DNA of 64,000 nucleotides from Granulicella sp. L60 (lineage in GTDB: Bacteria; Acidobacteriota; Terriglobia; Terriglobales; Acidobacteriaceae), in the NCBI RefSeq assembly GCF_009765825.1, contig NZ_LMUR01000018.1:1425900-1489899 (forward strand), written 5' to 3'. Both the position numbers and the translations under genes were made by a program. Within the stretch, counting starts at the first letter, position 1. The number at the start of each line of letters is the position of its first letter. The notes beneath the pieces are model-generated. The model ran no database searches. It was given only the letters and a program-made list of their open reading frames with translations, and was not told where the DNA came from. Below, piece by piece: positions 24,778 to 34,899 of the stretch.

Positions 24778-27021
24778 CTATCGCTGCTTGAGATCGAGGG
24801 TATACAAATTGCCCGCACCGATCCGCGGTTCGACGAGTGGTTCATTTGCAGGCGTCAGTCCTCCGAAGAAGTAGTTCACTGTCTCCAGGTTATGAAAGTC
24901 GCCAAGATCAGCGACTACATGAACTGCGCCATCCGGCACACTCACTTTGAGGATCGGCTCCTTGTTGGCTTGAAAGGCATGGACGTAGATAAACCTGCTG
25001 TCCCCGCTCCAAATTGGATCTGCAGCGCTGGTCGAGGCAAGCTCCTTCCAGCGCCGCTGTGCCACATCGTAGAGCATCAGGCTCTTCTGGTTGAGTGAGA
25101 GGGCGGCGATCCAACGGCCATCCGGCGACCAGCGTGGGCTGAAGAGTCCTTCGGAGTCTGGTACCGTTTCTGTTCTCTTACTTTCAAGATTCACGATCTC
25201 AATCGAATGAGATCCACTCTCTTTGCCCATCAAGTCTGGCTCCCGGCCAAACACGATGCTCTTGCCATCTGCGGACCATCCCGGATCTGCAGCATTGCGA
25301 TCTTCATTTAGTAAGGGCTGCGGTGCTCCGCCCGCCGCATCGATCAGGTAGGTTCGCCAGACTTTGCCCGGGGTGCGAGCCATCACCGCGAGCTGCTTGC
25401 CGTCTGGAGACCAGTGCGACATAAATGCCTCAAGATATTCTGGCGTCAGCTGGAGCTTATCGGAGCCGTCGGCGGCCCTTGCGCGCCACAGACGCTTGTT
25501 GCTATCCGTCCACGCAACCCACGCTCCGTCTCGTGAGTAATCTACACGTGTGGCATCTGCAATAAAGGAAGGTGCTGCGCGGAATCCGTTTGCTCCGTCC
25601 AGCTTCTGCAGTCCAAACGGTTGTGCCAGACCCATAAAGAAGATACGAGAGCCGGACCGAGCAGCTACGGGGGATAAGAAACGCAATGGTCCGTTCGTCA
25701 GTTGGATTAAGGTTGCCTTTCGACCGTTTCCCTTCAGCTCCCAGAGGTTGTCGCCCGCCTGCAGGATGTATGCTCCGCCGTCCGCCGTCCATGTTCCGCA
25801 ACATGCCGAAAGATGATTCGGATCCGGAGTGGAGACCTGTCTCGGCTCACCGCCTCCGCTGCCCACCTCCCACACGCCAGAGGTATGTGTCACAGGATCC
25901 ATTAAGGTAAAGCGGAGCAGCTTGCCATCCGGAGACCAGCGCATCCAGAAGGCTCGCCCTTTGAGTCTGGCAAATGGAGTCGATACGCCGTCGTCCAGTT
26001 TGACCACAGCCAGATCGTTCCCGTTGGCATACAGAATGCTCGCTCCATCGGGCATCCAGGATGCGTCATGAGCGAGAACGCCACCGACCCTTAACGCGCT
26101 GCTGCCGGAAGAAGGCACAACCCATAAGGGCTGCTCCGAAGCGGAGGAGAGGTGGCTCTTTAGCAGGAGTTTCGTACCATCTTTAGAGATGTCCGCCAAC
26201 GAGCTTGAGGCCAGATCGCGAGGCAACGCCAGTCTCTGAACTTCACCCGTACTTATATAGATAGCCGCTAGCTCCGGCTGTCCATCGTTCATCACAGAGG
26301 TGATGATGCGATCTCCGTCGGTGGCTAACGTAAGCAGGTTTTCCATGTTCGGCGGCCCTGTCGAGATGGAGCCGTCGCGTGTGATCTGTTCGACTTTCAG
26401 CGGAGGGGCGTCCGTCTGCCGCTGCCAGAGCCAAAGTATCGTCAACATGGCAACCAGGAGCGCGACCACCAAGCCTGATAGTGCTTTTTCCAGGATGCTC
26501 CGGCCGGGGCGAATCGGGTCGGGGAGTTCCTTGTGAACAATCAGCGAACTCTCATAAGAGGGGCTTCCTACAAGCGAGGTCGTTGGCTGAGGACCGCCCG
26601 GTAGTACAAGCACTTGCTCTGGTGAGTCGCTAACGCTCGATCCCAAGGAGGCTTGCGCATGCTCCGGTTTCGGAGAGGCTGGTTCTACGAAGCTGACCGG
26701 GGCGATAAAGCGATACCCTCGTTTGGGTAGTGTCTCAACGAACCGGGGATTGTCCGCCGAATCGTTCAGCGCTTCGCGAATTTTGTTGATGGCTCCAGCC
26801 AGCGCACGCTCAAAGTCAATATTGGTGTCAGAGCCCCAAATTTTTAGCTGCAACTCTTCACGCGTGACCACCTCTCCGGGGACGGAGAGAAGCATTGTGA
26901 GTACCCGGAACGGCTGCCCTTGAAGCCGGACTTTGAAGCCAGCCTTCCAAAGTTCGCCGGCTTGGAGATCAACTTCAAACAGGCCAAACGACATCCTGTT
27001 CGCTGTTTTAAGGATTGCCAC
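24778..27021 (-). CDS. Membrane-bound winged-helix regulator with TolB-like propeller
   Basis: 747 aa from a GTG start. Residues 10-110 form an OmpR/CadC-type winged helix (FEVDLQAGELWKAGFKVRL, REELQLKIWG, ETLPKRGYRFIAPV). A proline-rich linker and one membrane helix follow (about 172-192, LSGLVVALLVAMLTILWLW). The rest is a periplasmic six-bladed WD40/PD40 propeller with blade motifs such as WSPDGKLLRF, WSADGKSIVFG and WSPDGRWIAALS. This domain order is very common in Acidobacteria, and the protein is expected to sense a signal outside the inner membrane and act on DNA directly. It is divergent from the TonB-dependent receptor and glycosidase operon, which it may regulate (inference). Confidence 0.9.
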   Translation of the reverse strand: MAILKTANRMSFGLFEVDLQAGELWKAGFKVRLQGQPFRVLTMLLSVPGEVVTREELQLKIWGSDTNIDFERALAGAINKIREALNDSADNPRFVETLPKRGYRFIAPVSFVEPASPKPEHAQASLGSSVSDSPEQVLVLPGGPQPTTSLVGSPSYESSLIVHKELPDPIRPGRSILEKALSGLVVALLVAMLTILWLWQRQTDAPPLKVEQITRDGSISTGPPNMENLLTLATDGDRIITSVMNDGQPELAAIYISTGEVQRLALPRDLASSSLADISKDGTKLLLKSHLSSASEQPLWVVPSSGSSALRVGGVLAHDASWMPDGASILYANGNDLAVVKLDDGVSTPFARLKGRAFWMRWSPDGKLLRFTLMDPVTHTSGVWEVGSGGGEPRQVSTPDPNHLSACCGTWTADGGAYILQAGDNLWELKGNGRKATLIQLTNGPLRFLSPVAARSGSRIFFMGLAQPFGLQKLDGANGFRAAPSFIADATRVDYSRDGAWVAWTDSNKRLWRARAADGSDKLQLTPEYLEAFMSHWSPDGKQLAVMARTPGKVWRTYLIDAAGGAPQPLLNEDRNAADPGWSADGKSIVFGREPDLMGKESGSHSIEIVNLESKRTETVPDSEGLFSPRWSPDGRWIAALSLNQKSLMLYDVAQRRWKELASTSAADPIWSGDSRFIYVHAFQANKEPILKVSVPDGAVHVVADLGDFHNLETVNYFFGGLTPANEPLVEPRIGAGNLYTLDLKQR

Positions 27022-27286
27022 CGACGATTGCCGTCCTTTCTCCCCGAACCGAATACTAAATTATTGTCGGCATGAACTGAGAGTTACAAACAATATATTT
27101 CTATAAGAATAACAAAAATAAAGGCTTATCTGGAAAGACACATTCCACGAATAATCAACTCGCAGAGTATTGCGCAAATCCGTCGTTCTGGAAGAGTGTT
27201 GCGTTCGAATTAGAAATGCCGGACGCCAGCAGCCTGAACAGAACAAGACTGTCTGTCCGAACCGAAAATCCTATGGAGAGTCAGTT
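27022..27286. promoter_or_regulatory. Divergent promoter region of the glycan locus
   Basis: A 265-base AT-rich gap between the membrane regulator (minus) and the TonB-dependent receptor (plus). The AT-rich core is at 27085-27130, including AATATATTTCTATAAG, suitable for -10 elements. No clear operator dyad was recognised. Confidence 0.5.
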
Positions 27287-30200
27287 ATGACAATCACCCG
27301 AAAAAGAACCTCGATCCAACGGTCGCTCCTCGTTTTTGTACGCGGCGCACTCCTGCTGAGTTCACTCTGCTTAGCCGTACACGTTCGGGCATTTGCCCAG
27401 GCCGACTCCGGGCGCGTTGTCGGAACCGTAACCGATAGCACGGGGGCGATCATCCCAGGCGCGACCCTGACCATTACGAATCTTGCGACAAGCGCCATTC
27501 GCGTCGACAAAGGAAGCCCCATCGGAGAGTTCAATATCCCGGCCCTCGCACCGGGCAACTACTCCGCCAAGATCGAAGCTGCCGGATTTCAATCGCAGAC
27601 GCTCAACTTCTCGGTCATCGTGACCCAGGTTCAGACGCTCACCTTCAAGCTTAGTCCCGGCGAAGCCTCGACGACCGTAGAAGTGACCTCCGCTGCGTCT
27701 TTGGTCAATACGACCGATGCCACCCTGGGAGAGACGGTCAGCGAAAAACAGATCACCGAGCTGCCTCTGAACGGACGAAACGCCCTCAACCTGGCATTGC
27801 TGACGCCCGGCGTCACCCAGGGAACGAAGGTAGAGTACGGCCAGGACACGGTCAACCGCTTCAGCGACTCAGGTGGAGGCGCGATCTCCGTCAACGGCCT
27901 GCGTTCTCAGGCGAACAACTTCATCCTGGACGGCGTGGACAACAATGACGGACTGCAGAACGTCATTCTGTTCTTCCCTCCAGTCGACGCGACGCGTGAG
28001 TTCAAGGTGGCAACGAACGTAGCTCCCGCACAGTATGGCCGCGCTGGCGGCGCCCTGGTCGTAAGCTCTATCCGTTCCGGTACCAACTCGATCCACGGTT
28101 CGGCGTTCGAATTTTACCGAAGCAACAAGTGGGCGGCTAATCCGAACTACCAGTTTCTGGATGCGCCTGCCACGCCGAATCCGCCGTACCGGCGCTCCCA
28201 GTTTGGTGGCTCCCTCGGTGCTCCAATCATCAAGGACAAAGTCTTTATCTTTGGCGACTATCAGGGCACCCGCATCGGTTCGCCCGATGGCACTCACTAC
28301 GATACGGTACCAACCGCGCTGATGCGCCAGGGAAAATTCCAGGAGTTGCTGAATCCAGCGCTGAATGGCGGGAACTTCGATACCACCTTCCCGATCTGCG
28401 TTCCGAACTCTGGAAATCTCAACGGCAACCTCGCCGCAAACAGCAAGGGCCAGATCTACGATCCGCTGACCTGCACACCGTTCGTCGGAAACATCATCCC
28501 AACAGCTCGTCTTAACCCTGCTGCGTTGAACTACTTCAATGCCTTCCCGATGCCGTCACGTACAGACCGCGTGCTGCAGAACTACCTGGTGCAGAACAGC
28601 TCGGCTTCGAAGTACAACACCTTTGATGTACGTCTGGACTGGAACGCATCGCCGAGTGATCTGTTCTTCTTCCGCTTCTCCTACGACAACTCCACATCAG
28701 ACAACCAGTCCGAACTTCCGCAGCAGCCCGGCCAACCGCCGCTCTCTGCGAACGGTTCCGAGAACTTCGGTCGTGGCCGAGGATATGACCTTGGCTACAC
28801 TCATATCTTTTCCGCTCGCATTGTTAACGATGCACGTATCGCTTACAACCGCGACAACTATGGCTTTGCGCCATCCAATAACGGAATCAATGTTACTCAA
28901 GAACTTGGCATGATGGGCCCGAGTGGTCCCTCATCCACAGCAGGAGGTCCGCTGATTGGCGCTAGCGGAAACGAGATTGAGTACACCGGTGACTACGGCC
29001 TGTTCGCCGTACCTCAGAATGTGATTGAGGTAACGGACACCCTGAACCTGAATCTCGGCAGCCACTCGCTGAACGTCGGTGGAACGTTTCTCCGGCGTCA
29101 GGTTAACTTCTTTCGTCCAATCTCCGGTAAAGGCTTCTTCGCCTTTGCGAACAACGGGTCCGACTTCACGGGATACGAGACCAGCGAGATGTTGGCTGCG
29201 CCTGTAGACAACTACTCCATTGGCGCTCAGACCGGCTACTTCGGTAATGTGAGCCAGGAAGATGCCGTCTTCGCCCAAGACGACTGGCGCATCACGAAGA
29301 GGCTCACACTTAACCTTGGAATCCGGTGGGACCTGCTGACCTGGCCTTACGAAGAGCACAACCAGCAGGCTTCTTTTGATATCGCAACCGGCCACATCCT
29401 TGAAGCCGGAGTGAATGGTGTTTCAAGAAGCATCATCAACCAGGACTATCTGAACTTCGCACCGCGTGTCGGCTTTGCCTACGATCTAAGCGGAGATGGT
29501 AAGAGCGCGCTCCACGGTGGTTACGGCATCTTTTACTTCCCCGACTACGGCGGAATCAGCAACCAATTAGGACAACAGCCACCGTTCGGCGGATCCGTTA
29601 CGTACTACGCCTTCAACGGCTTCTGCGGAACCTTCACCGGTCAAACCGCAACAGGGACTCCCTATAGCTGCCCCGGTTACACAACCGGCACATCCGCGAC
29701 TGCGGCTTTGCCCAAGCCCGGATTCCCCAACTTCGATCCCAACAATCCTCCGCAGGGACTTGGCGGACTCGCGGTTAATCAGAACAACCAGCACAGCCGC
29801 ATCCAGGAGTACAACCTCCAGCTTCAACAGCAATTGAGCGCAAGGGATGTGTTCTCCGTAGCCTACGTCGGCACGTTCAGCGATCGCCTTTCAACGTACT
29901 ACACCTACAACACCTACACCATCGGTGCAACCACCAAGCCGTTCCCGAATCTTGGCGGCATTACCTATAACAACTACAACGGGTCTGGAAACTACAACGG
30001 CCTGCAGCTGCACTTTGAACACCGAGGCACAAACTTCACCGCAACGGGAGCCTATACCTGGTCCCATGCACTCGACAACTCTGTGAGCGCCTTTGGTGGT
30101 ACGCCGGCAACCATCCTGCTCTACTACGATCAGAAAGCGAACTACGGCAATGCAACACAGGACCAGAGGCACTTCTTCAGCTCTTCCTTCGTCTACAACC

Positions 30201-30733
30201 TGCCCTTCGGGCATGGTAAGCAGTTCATGGGAGGCGCAAACCGTCTACTGGACCTTGCGGTCGGCGGGTGGCAGATCAACGACATCGTACTGCTCGCCAC
30301 CGGGCAACCGGTCGACCTCTCTGCACAGGGAAGCGCCGCACCGGGCAACCGGCCAGACTTGGTCGGGCCGATCAAATATCCGAAGCAGATCAACGATGGC
30401 TATTGGTTCGATCCCACCTCCTTCTCCAGCTCCATTCCTACGGTTCTGTCGACAGATGGAACCAACCAAAGCATCTATACGAGAGTAGGCACGCTTGGAC
30501 GCAACCAGGTCTATGGTCCGGGCAGCCGAACCATGAATCTGGGGTTGCAAAAAAATCTCCATCTAACGGAGAGCAAGTATCTGGAACTCCACGGCGATGC
30601 TTTCAACGTCTTCAACACTGCAAACTTTGGCAACCCAGGGAACGCCCAGGGAGACCCAACTACCTTTGGCAAGATCACCAGCCTCTTTGGGCAAGCTCGT
30701 CAGATCCAACTGGCAGCCCGCCTGGTCTTCTAA
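27287..30733 (+). CDS. Oar-like TonB-dependent receptor of the glycan-utilisation locus
   Basis: 1148 aa. ATG 27287 has GGAGA 7 nt upstream and begins a signal peptide (ending VRAFAQ). Next comes a carboxypeptidase-regulatory-like domain (SGRVVGTVTDSTGAIIPGA). The plug (VSEKQITELPLNGRNALNLALLTPGV; SVNGLRSQANNFILDGVDNND) and a long barrel end in QLAARLVF with a terminal Phe. It should import oligosaccharides across the outer membrane with TonB energy. It heads a same-strand set with GH13, GH28-like and GH31 genes, so alpha-glucans and possibly pectic sugars are candidate substrates. A strong hairpin follows its stop codon. Confidence 0.92.
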   Translation: MTITRKRTSIQRSLLVFVRGALLLSSLCLAVHVRAFAQADSGRVVGTVTDSTGAIIPGATLTITNLATSAIRVDKGSPIGEFNIPALAPGNYSAKIEAAGFQSQTLNFSVIVTQVQTLTFKLSPGEASTTVEVTSAASLVNTTDATLGETVSEKQITELPLNGRNALNLALLTPGVTQGTKVEYGQDTVNRFSDSGGGAISVNGLRSQANNFILDGVDNNDGLQNVILFFPPVDATREFKVATNVAPAQYGRAGGALVVSSIRSGTNSIHGSAFEFYRSNKWAANPNYQFLDAPATPNPPYRRSQFGGSLGAPIIKDKVFIFGDYQGTRIGSPDGTHYDTVPTALMRQGKFQELLNPALNGGNFDTTFPICVPNSGNLNGNLAANSKGQIYDPLTCTPFVGNIIPTARLNPAALNYFNAFPMPSRTDRVLQNYLVQNSSASKYNTFDVRLDWNASPSDLFFFRFSYDNSTSDNQSELPQQPGQPPLSANGSENFGRGRGYDLGYTHIFSARIVNDARIAYNRDNYGFAPSNNGINVTQELGMMGPSGPSSTAGGPLIGASGNEIEYTGDYGLFAVPQNVIEVTDTLNLNLGSHSLNVGGTFLRRQVNFFRPISGKGFFAFANNGSDFTGYETSEMLAAPVDNYSIGAQTGYFGNVSQEDAVFAQDDWRITKRLTLNLGIRWDLLTWPYEEHNQQASFDIATGHILEAGVNGVSRSIINQDYLNFAPRVGFAYDLSGDGKSALHGGYGIFYFPDYGGISNQLGQQPPFGGSVTYYAFNGFCGTFTGQTATGTPYSCPGYTTGTSATAALPKPGFPNFDPNNPPQGLGGLAVNQNNQHSRIQEYNLQLQQQLSARDVFSVAYVGTFSDRLSTYYTYNTYTIGATTKPFPNLGGITYNNYNGSGNYNGLQLHFEHRGTNFTATGAYTWSHALDNSVSAFGGTPATILLYYDQKANYGNATQDQRHFFSSSFVYNLPFGHGKQFMGGANRLLDLAVGGWQINDIVLLATGQPVDLSAQGSAAPGNRPDLVGPIKYPKQINDGYWFDPTSFSSSIPTVLSTDGTNQSIYTRVGTLGRNQVYGPGSRTMNLGLQKNLHLTESKYLELHGDAFNVFNTANFGNPGNAQGDPTTFGKITSLFGQARQIQLAARLVF

Positions 30734-30737
30734 GGGA

Positions 30738-30785
30738 AACTACAGCGGGCAGCGCGGAGATATTTCGCGCTGCCCGGTCGTAGTT
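30738..30785 (+). terminator. Strong two-part hairpin after the receptor gene
   Basis: Inner stem of 11 perfect pairs (CGGGCAGCGCG 30746-30756 with CGCGCTGCCCG 30766-30776) and an outer 6-bp stem (AACTAC 30738-30743 with GTAGTT 30780-30785). It lies 5 bases after the stop codon. It may end the receptor transcript or attenuate reading into the amylase gene. Confidence 0.65.
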
Positions 30786-30980
30786 CTTACATCTTCACGT
30801 CTTGCTCAGATGAAAGCAGCAGGAGAAGACGCGGAATGCTCCTGCAAAACCATCAAGTCTGCGACAGAACGATCTGTCTGTGGGCAGAGGCCAGGGTCGG
30901 CGAAGGTTGAGTTCCTACTGCATCTTCAAGCTGATTTGTTGCAACGTCTTTTCAAATTCTGCCAACGGAACCCAGAGATC

Positions 30981-32444
30981 ATGAAGACTTCCATACATTC
31001 AAAAATACTTCTTGCGAACGCCCTGCTTGTCTTCGCTCTCGGCGCTTCGGCGCAGATGCCTGATGTACCACTGAGCCCCACCACCAAAGCACTTGGTTCC
31101 ACCGAAGCGCGGACGCTGCCTCCGGGCCTCGACGCGAGTGTGATCTATGAGATCTTTCCGCGTTCGTTCTCGCCTGAAGGAAACCTCAATGGCGTTACGA
31201 AAAAGCTCGATGATCTGCAACATCTGGGTGTCAACGTACTTTGGCTTATGCCGCTGCACCCCGTTGGGCAGATTCAAAAAAAGGGGACAGAAGGCAGCCC
31301 CTACGCAGTGCGCGATTACTACGCCATCAACCCAAGCTACGGCACGAAAGACGATCTGCATCGCCTCGTCGATGAAGCGCACAAGCGAAATATGAAGGTC
31401 ATCATCGACATCGTTGCAAATCATACGTCCTTTGACAGCGTGATGATGTCGCACCACAACTTCTATAAGCACGACGCGCAGGGAAAAGTACTCTCGCCTT
31501 ACGACTGGACCGATGTAGCAGCGCTCGATTATACGAATCCCGAACTGCGCCGTTACATGACGGACATGCTCCTCTACTGGATCAAGGATTTCAACCTGGA
31601 TGGATTTCGTTGCGATGCCGCTGGCGAGATACCGACCGACTTCTGGGAGAACGCACGTAAGGAGCTGGATCGCGTCCATCCCGGTCTCATCATGTTGGCC
31701 GAAGCTTCAAAGCCGGAGTTGCTTCGCAGCGCTTTCGACATCGACTACTCCTGGCCCTTGATGGGAGCGCTGAACAATGTCATCGAACACGGAGCGCCGG
31801 CGAGTTCCGTGGAAGCGACCTTCGAGCAAGAGCAGAGGCTCTTTCCGAAGCACTCGGTGCACATGCGCATGTTCGACGACCACGATGAGCAGCGCGCCCT
31901 CGCACGCTATGGAGTTGGCGGTTCGCTCGCCGCTGCGGCGCTCATCTTCACCTCTGATGGCGTCCCGATGATCTACAACGGCATGGAGGTAAGCGATCCG
32001 ACAGAGTCCGGCGCACCCGCCCTATTTGAGCCGCTGAAGATCTGGTGGCAGGCAGGCGAGATGCGCCCGGAGTTCTCCAGGTTCTACGACTTCATGATTC
32101 ATTTTCGTGAGCGCCAGCCTACCCTGATCCACGGAGACACAGTGTGGCTGCACAACTCGGATGAAGCGCACATCGTCAGCTTTTTGCGGCGCACCGCGGA
32201 CGAAGAGTTTCTGATTACGATCAACCTCTCCAACGTTCCATTCCGCGGGACGGTGGAAGTCTCAGACGCATGGGAAGAGGTCAAGGTGCCAGTCGCTCAG
32301 AGACGTCACAACACGGGTGCGTCGGACGAGAAGAACGTTGATGTCCGTCAGAGCGCGCTTCCCGCTTTGTCCTTGGGCGCATTTGAATTCCGCATCTTTC
32401 ATCGGAACCGAAACCCTTCGGCCAACCGAACCTCGGCTAACTAG
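30981..32444 (+). CDS. Secreted GH13 alpha-amylase-family enzyme
   Basis: 487 aa. The ATG at 30981 starts a signal peptide (MKTSIHSKILLANALLVFAL ... SAQ); the frame is open further upstream but without a start site. GH13 regions I-IV are intact: DIVANH (about 152), GFRCDAAG with the nucleophile Asp (about 212), MLAEAS with the acid/base Glu (about 239) and FDDHDEQ (about 299). VIYEIFPRSFSPEGNLNGV is the usual start of the barrel. The short C-terminal domain fits maltodextrin-active or cyclodextrinase-like amylases. It likely cuts alpha-1,4-glucans outside or in the periplasm, supplying the GH31 enzyme and the receptor. The ribosome-binding site is weak. Confidence 0.9.
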   Translation: MKTSIHSKILLANALLVFALGASAQMPDVPLSPTTKALGSTEARTLPPGLDASVIYEIFPRSFSPEGNLNGVTKKLDDLQHLGVNVLWLMPLHPVGQIQKKGTEGSPYAVRDYYAINPSYGTKDDLHRLVDEAHKRNMKVIIDIVANHTSFDSVMMSHHNFYKHDAQGKVLSPYDWTDVAALDYTNPELRRYMTDMLLYWIKDFNLDGFRCDAAGEIPTDFWENARKELDRVHPGLIMLAEASKPELLRSAFDIDYSWPLMGALNNVIEHGAPASSVEATFEQEQRLFPKHSVHMRMFDDHDEQRALARYGVGGSLAAAALIFTSDGVPMIYNGMEVSDPTESGAPALFEPLKIWWQAGEMRPEFSRFYDFMIHFRERQPTLIHGDTVWLHNSDEAHIVSFLRRTADEEFLITINLSNVPFRGTVEVSDAWEEVKVPVAQRRHNTGASDEKNVDVRQSALPALSLGAFEFRIFHRNRNPSANRTSAN

Positions 32445-32602
32445 TGTTTGGCAAGGCTTACTCTCCGCCGTCGTCCTGGGCATTTTTGACACGTCGATTT
32501 TTCTGCGGCCACACGTTCGCGGTGTGGAACGGCGGTACACAGACATTGGCGAAGTCTGATCCGCGCAGGCCGTGCGTAATGGGTACTCAAAGGAGATTGC
32601 AA

Positions 32603-34831
32603 ATGAACAGAGTGAAGATTGGCATCTTTCTGTCGGGACTAATGTTGTTACTGCCAGCGGCGCAATTGGCAAGTGCTCAAACGCCCAAGTCCTTCGATGT
32701 GACCCAGTATGGCGCGACCGGAGACGGCGTCACGTCCGCCACCAAGGGCATCACGGCAGCAATTGAGGCCAGCGCCAGCGCCGGAGGAGGAACGGTCTAC
32801 GTTCCCGCAGGCACCTATGTCACCGGCACGATCCACCTGAAGAGCAACGTCACTTTGTGGCTTTCATCCGGTGCGACTTTGCTCGGAACCAAAGATATAA
32901 CCGCGTATCAGTCTGTTGCGCCAGGAGGATCCGGGCGGGATTGGTATGACGCCCTCATCGTCGCCAAAGATGTGCATGACGTGGCCGTCGTTGGCCCAGG
33001 CATCATCGATGGAAACCACGTCTCCAATCCAAACGGTGAGGAGCACATACGAGGTCCGCACGCGCTCCTCTTTTTCAATACCGAAAACGTGACCGTCCGC
33101 GACGTCACGATCAGAAACGCTGGAAACTACTCCCTCATCCTGCGCCATGCCGAAGGAGTGACCATCGATGGCCTGAAGACCCTCGGTGGATGGGATGGCA
33201 TCAACATGCACGACGTCAAGAATGCGACTATCTCAAACTGCCGCCTCTCCACCGGAGACGACAGCCTCGCAGGCGCCTATTGGGAGAACGTCACCGTCAG
33301 CAACTGCATCCTTAACGCTGCGGCAAACGGCATTCGTGTCGGCGGGCGTAACGTTCTGATCTCCGACACCATCATCTACGGACCGGCCAAGACGGCGAGC
33401 GGCACATCTCTACGAAACGTTACCGAAGCAGGCTTCCAGATTCTTCCCAACGGGTCAGGTAACGGCAACAAATATGCAGCACCCAGTCCTGTCGATAACA
33501 TGGTTCTCTCCAACATCACCATGATCAACACAGGCACGCCCATCTACGTGGCTTATAGCGCGGATGCTCCATACAGCGCACGAAACCTTGGAGTGGGCCG
33601 CATCATCGTCAACAATCTCACAGCGTTGCAGGCTGGTAGAACGCCGATCTACATCTCTGCTCCGAAGGACAATCCCGCCAAATCGATCATCCTGACAAAC
33701 GTCCGCATCACTTTTGCAGGAGGCGAAACCCCGGCGCAGTCGGAAGGCCAGGGCTTCAGTCCGTACTCCGTTCTCAACTCCTACGGTGTCTTTGTTCGCA
33801 ATGTAGAGAGCGTCGAACTTCATGACGTTCGTGTTGGCTCGACTGTGGCGGATTTCAGGCCCGCGTTCTTCGGAGAAAACGTCGGCCTCCTTGAACTCGA
33901 TCGCTTCCACGCTGAACGCGTCCCAGGAGGTTCTCCATCGATTGAAGCCGCAGGCATTGGCCGGCTTGTCATCGACGGAAAGCAAGCAGCCGTTGCGAAG
34001 GTCAGCGTAAGCGCTCTTAAAATGCCGCAGGCTCCCGTAACAGCAGGAGATCCATTCGCGATTACCGAGACCATTCAAAACCTGGGCGCAGAAGGTCTCG
34101 CGGAGATTCCCCTGCAGATCGGAACGCAGACCGTGCCTCGGAGCGTGTGGCTCGATTCCGGTGAGAAGACAGACGTAACCTTTACCAATCTGCAATACGC
34201 CGAGGCCGGCGAAGCCCCGCTGCACGCTGGACAACTTAGCAAAGTTCTTCCTGTCGCTCAGAAGAATCCCGCACAGCCAGTTAGCGCGCCTTTCAAGACA
34301 TTCCACAACGTCACCTTCGCATTCGACCAATCCAACAACAGCTTCTACATCCGAGCAGAGGGCGACTCTACCGTCATGCACTACGGCGATCAGTACGGCT
34401 CCATCTATCTCAACCAAGCCCTGCCGCCCAACAGCACGGTCGTCGTCAAGGTAGACAACCCTGATCTGCGCAGCAACTGGCCAGGCCTCTCCGGAATTAT
34501 CGTGAGAGACAAGATCGACCAACCCGGCAGGCCCGGCGCCTACGTGATTCTGGGATCTTCGCCCGCCGCAGGCACCTACCTCGAATGGGCGGGACACGAT
34601 AGCGGCGTGCTCAATCAGCATGCTGAGGCAGAAGGATTCACCATCTGGCCGCACTGGCTCAAGCTGCACAGACAAGGCACCAGGTTTATCGCGTCCTCCA
34701 GCACAGACAATGTGCACTGGACCCAGGTTGGTCAATGTGATGTGCCCGACGCAACCGGAGCTCTGGATGTCGGCATGTTCGCCTTCCGCAGCAGCAACCG
34801 CTTCACGGAGTTCGCGGTAAGCGCTCAATGA
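32603..34831 (+). CDS. GH28-like right-handed beta-helix enzyme with C-terminal sugar-binding-like domain
   Basis: 742 aa with GGAGA before the ATG and a signal peptide ending QLASAQ. The start of the mature protein (FDVTQYGATGDGVTSATKGI) is the pectate-lyase-superfamily/GH28 opening. Helical coils follow: GPHALLFFNTENVTVRDVTI, GWDGINMHDVKNATISNC and STGDDSLA. The GH28 signature NTDG-D is altered to GWDGIN, while GDD is kept. After about residue 560 a concanavalin-like (DUF1349-type) domain begins (FDQSNNSFYIRAEGDST ... GIIVRD). It may act on pectin-like or other polysaccharides, or on an unusual glycan. Its stop overlaps the longer form of the next reading frame. Confidence 0.8.
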   Translation: MNRVKIGIFLSGLMLLLPAAQLASAQTPKSFDVTQYGATGDGVTSATKGITAAIEASASAGGGTVYVPAGTYVTGTIHLKSNVTLWLSSGATLLGTKDITAYQSVAPGGSGRDWYDALIVAKDVHDVAVVGPGIIDGNHVSNPNGEEHIRGPHALLFFNTENVTVRDVTIRNAGNYSLILRHAEGVTIDGLKTLGGWDGINMHDVKNATISNCRLSTGDDSLAGAYWENVTVSNCILNAAANGIRVGGRNVLISDTIIYGPAKTASGTSLRNVTEAGFQILPNGSGNGNKYAAPSPVDNMVLSNITMINTGTPIYVAYSADAPYSARNLGVGRIIVNNLTALQAGRTPIYISAPKDNPAKSIILTNVRITFAGGETPAQSEGQGFSPYSVLNSYGVFVRNVESVELHDVRVGSTVADFRPAFFGENVGLLELDRFHAERVPGGSPSIEAAGIGRLVIDGKQAAVAKVSVSALKMPQAPVTAGDPFAITETIQNLGAEGLAEIPLQIGTQTVPRSVWLDSGEKTDVTFTNLQYAEAGEAPLHAGQLSKVLPVAQKNPAQPVSAPFKTFHNVTFAFDQSNNSFYIRAEGDSTVMHYGDQYGSIYLNQALPPNSTVVVKVDNPDLRSNWPGLSGIIVRDKIDQPGRPGAYVILGSSPAAGTYLEWAGHDSGVLNQHAEAEGFTIWPHWLKLHRQGTRFIASSSTDNVHWTQVGQCDVPDATGALDVGMFAFRSSNRFTEFAVSAQ

Positions 34832-34899
34832 TGATGGCAGGAAGAATCGCTCTGCAAAAACAAAAACATCTCTCAACGCATTGCGTCCCCGGGAGGACC

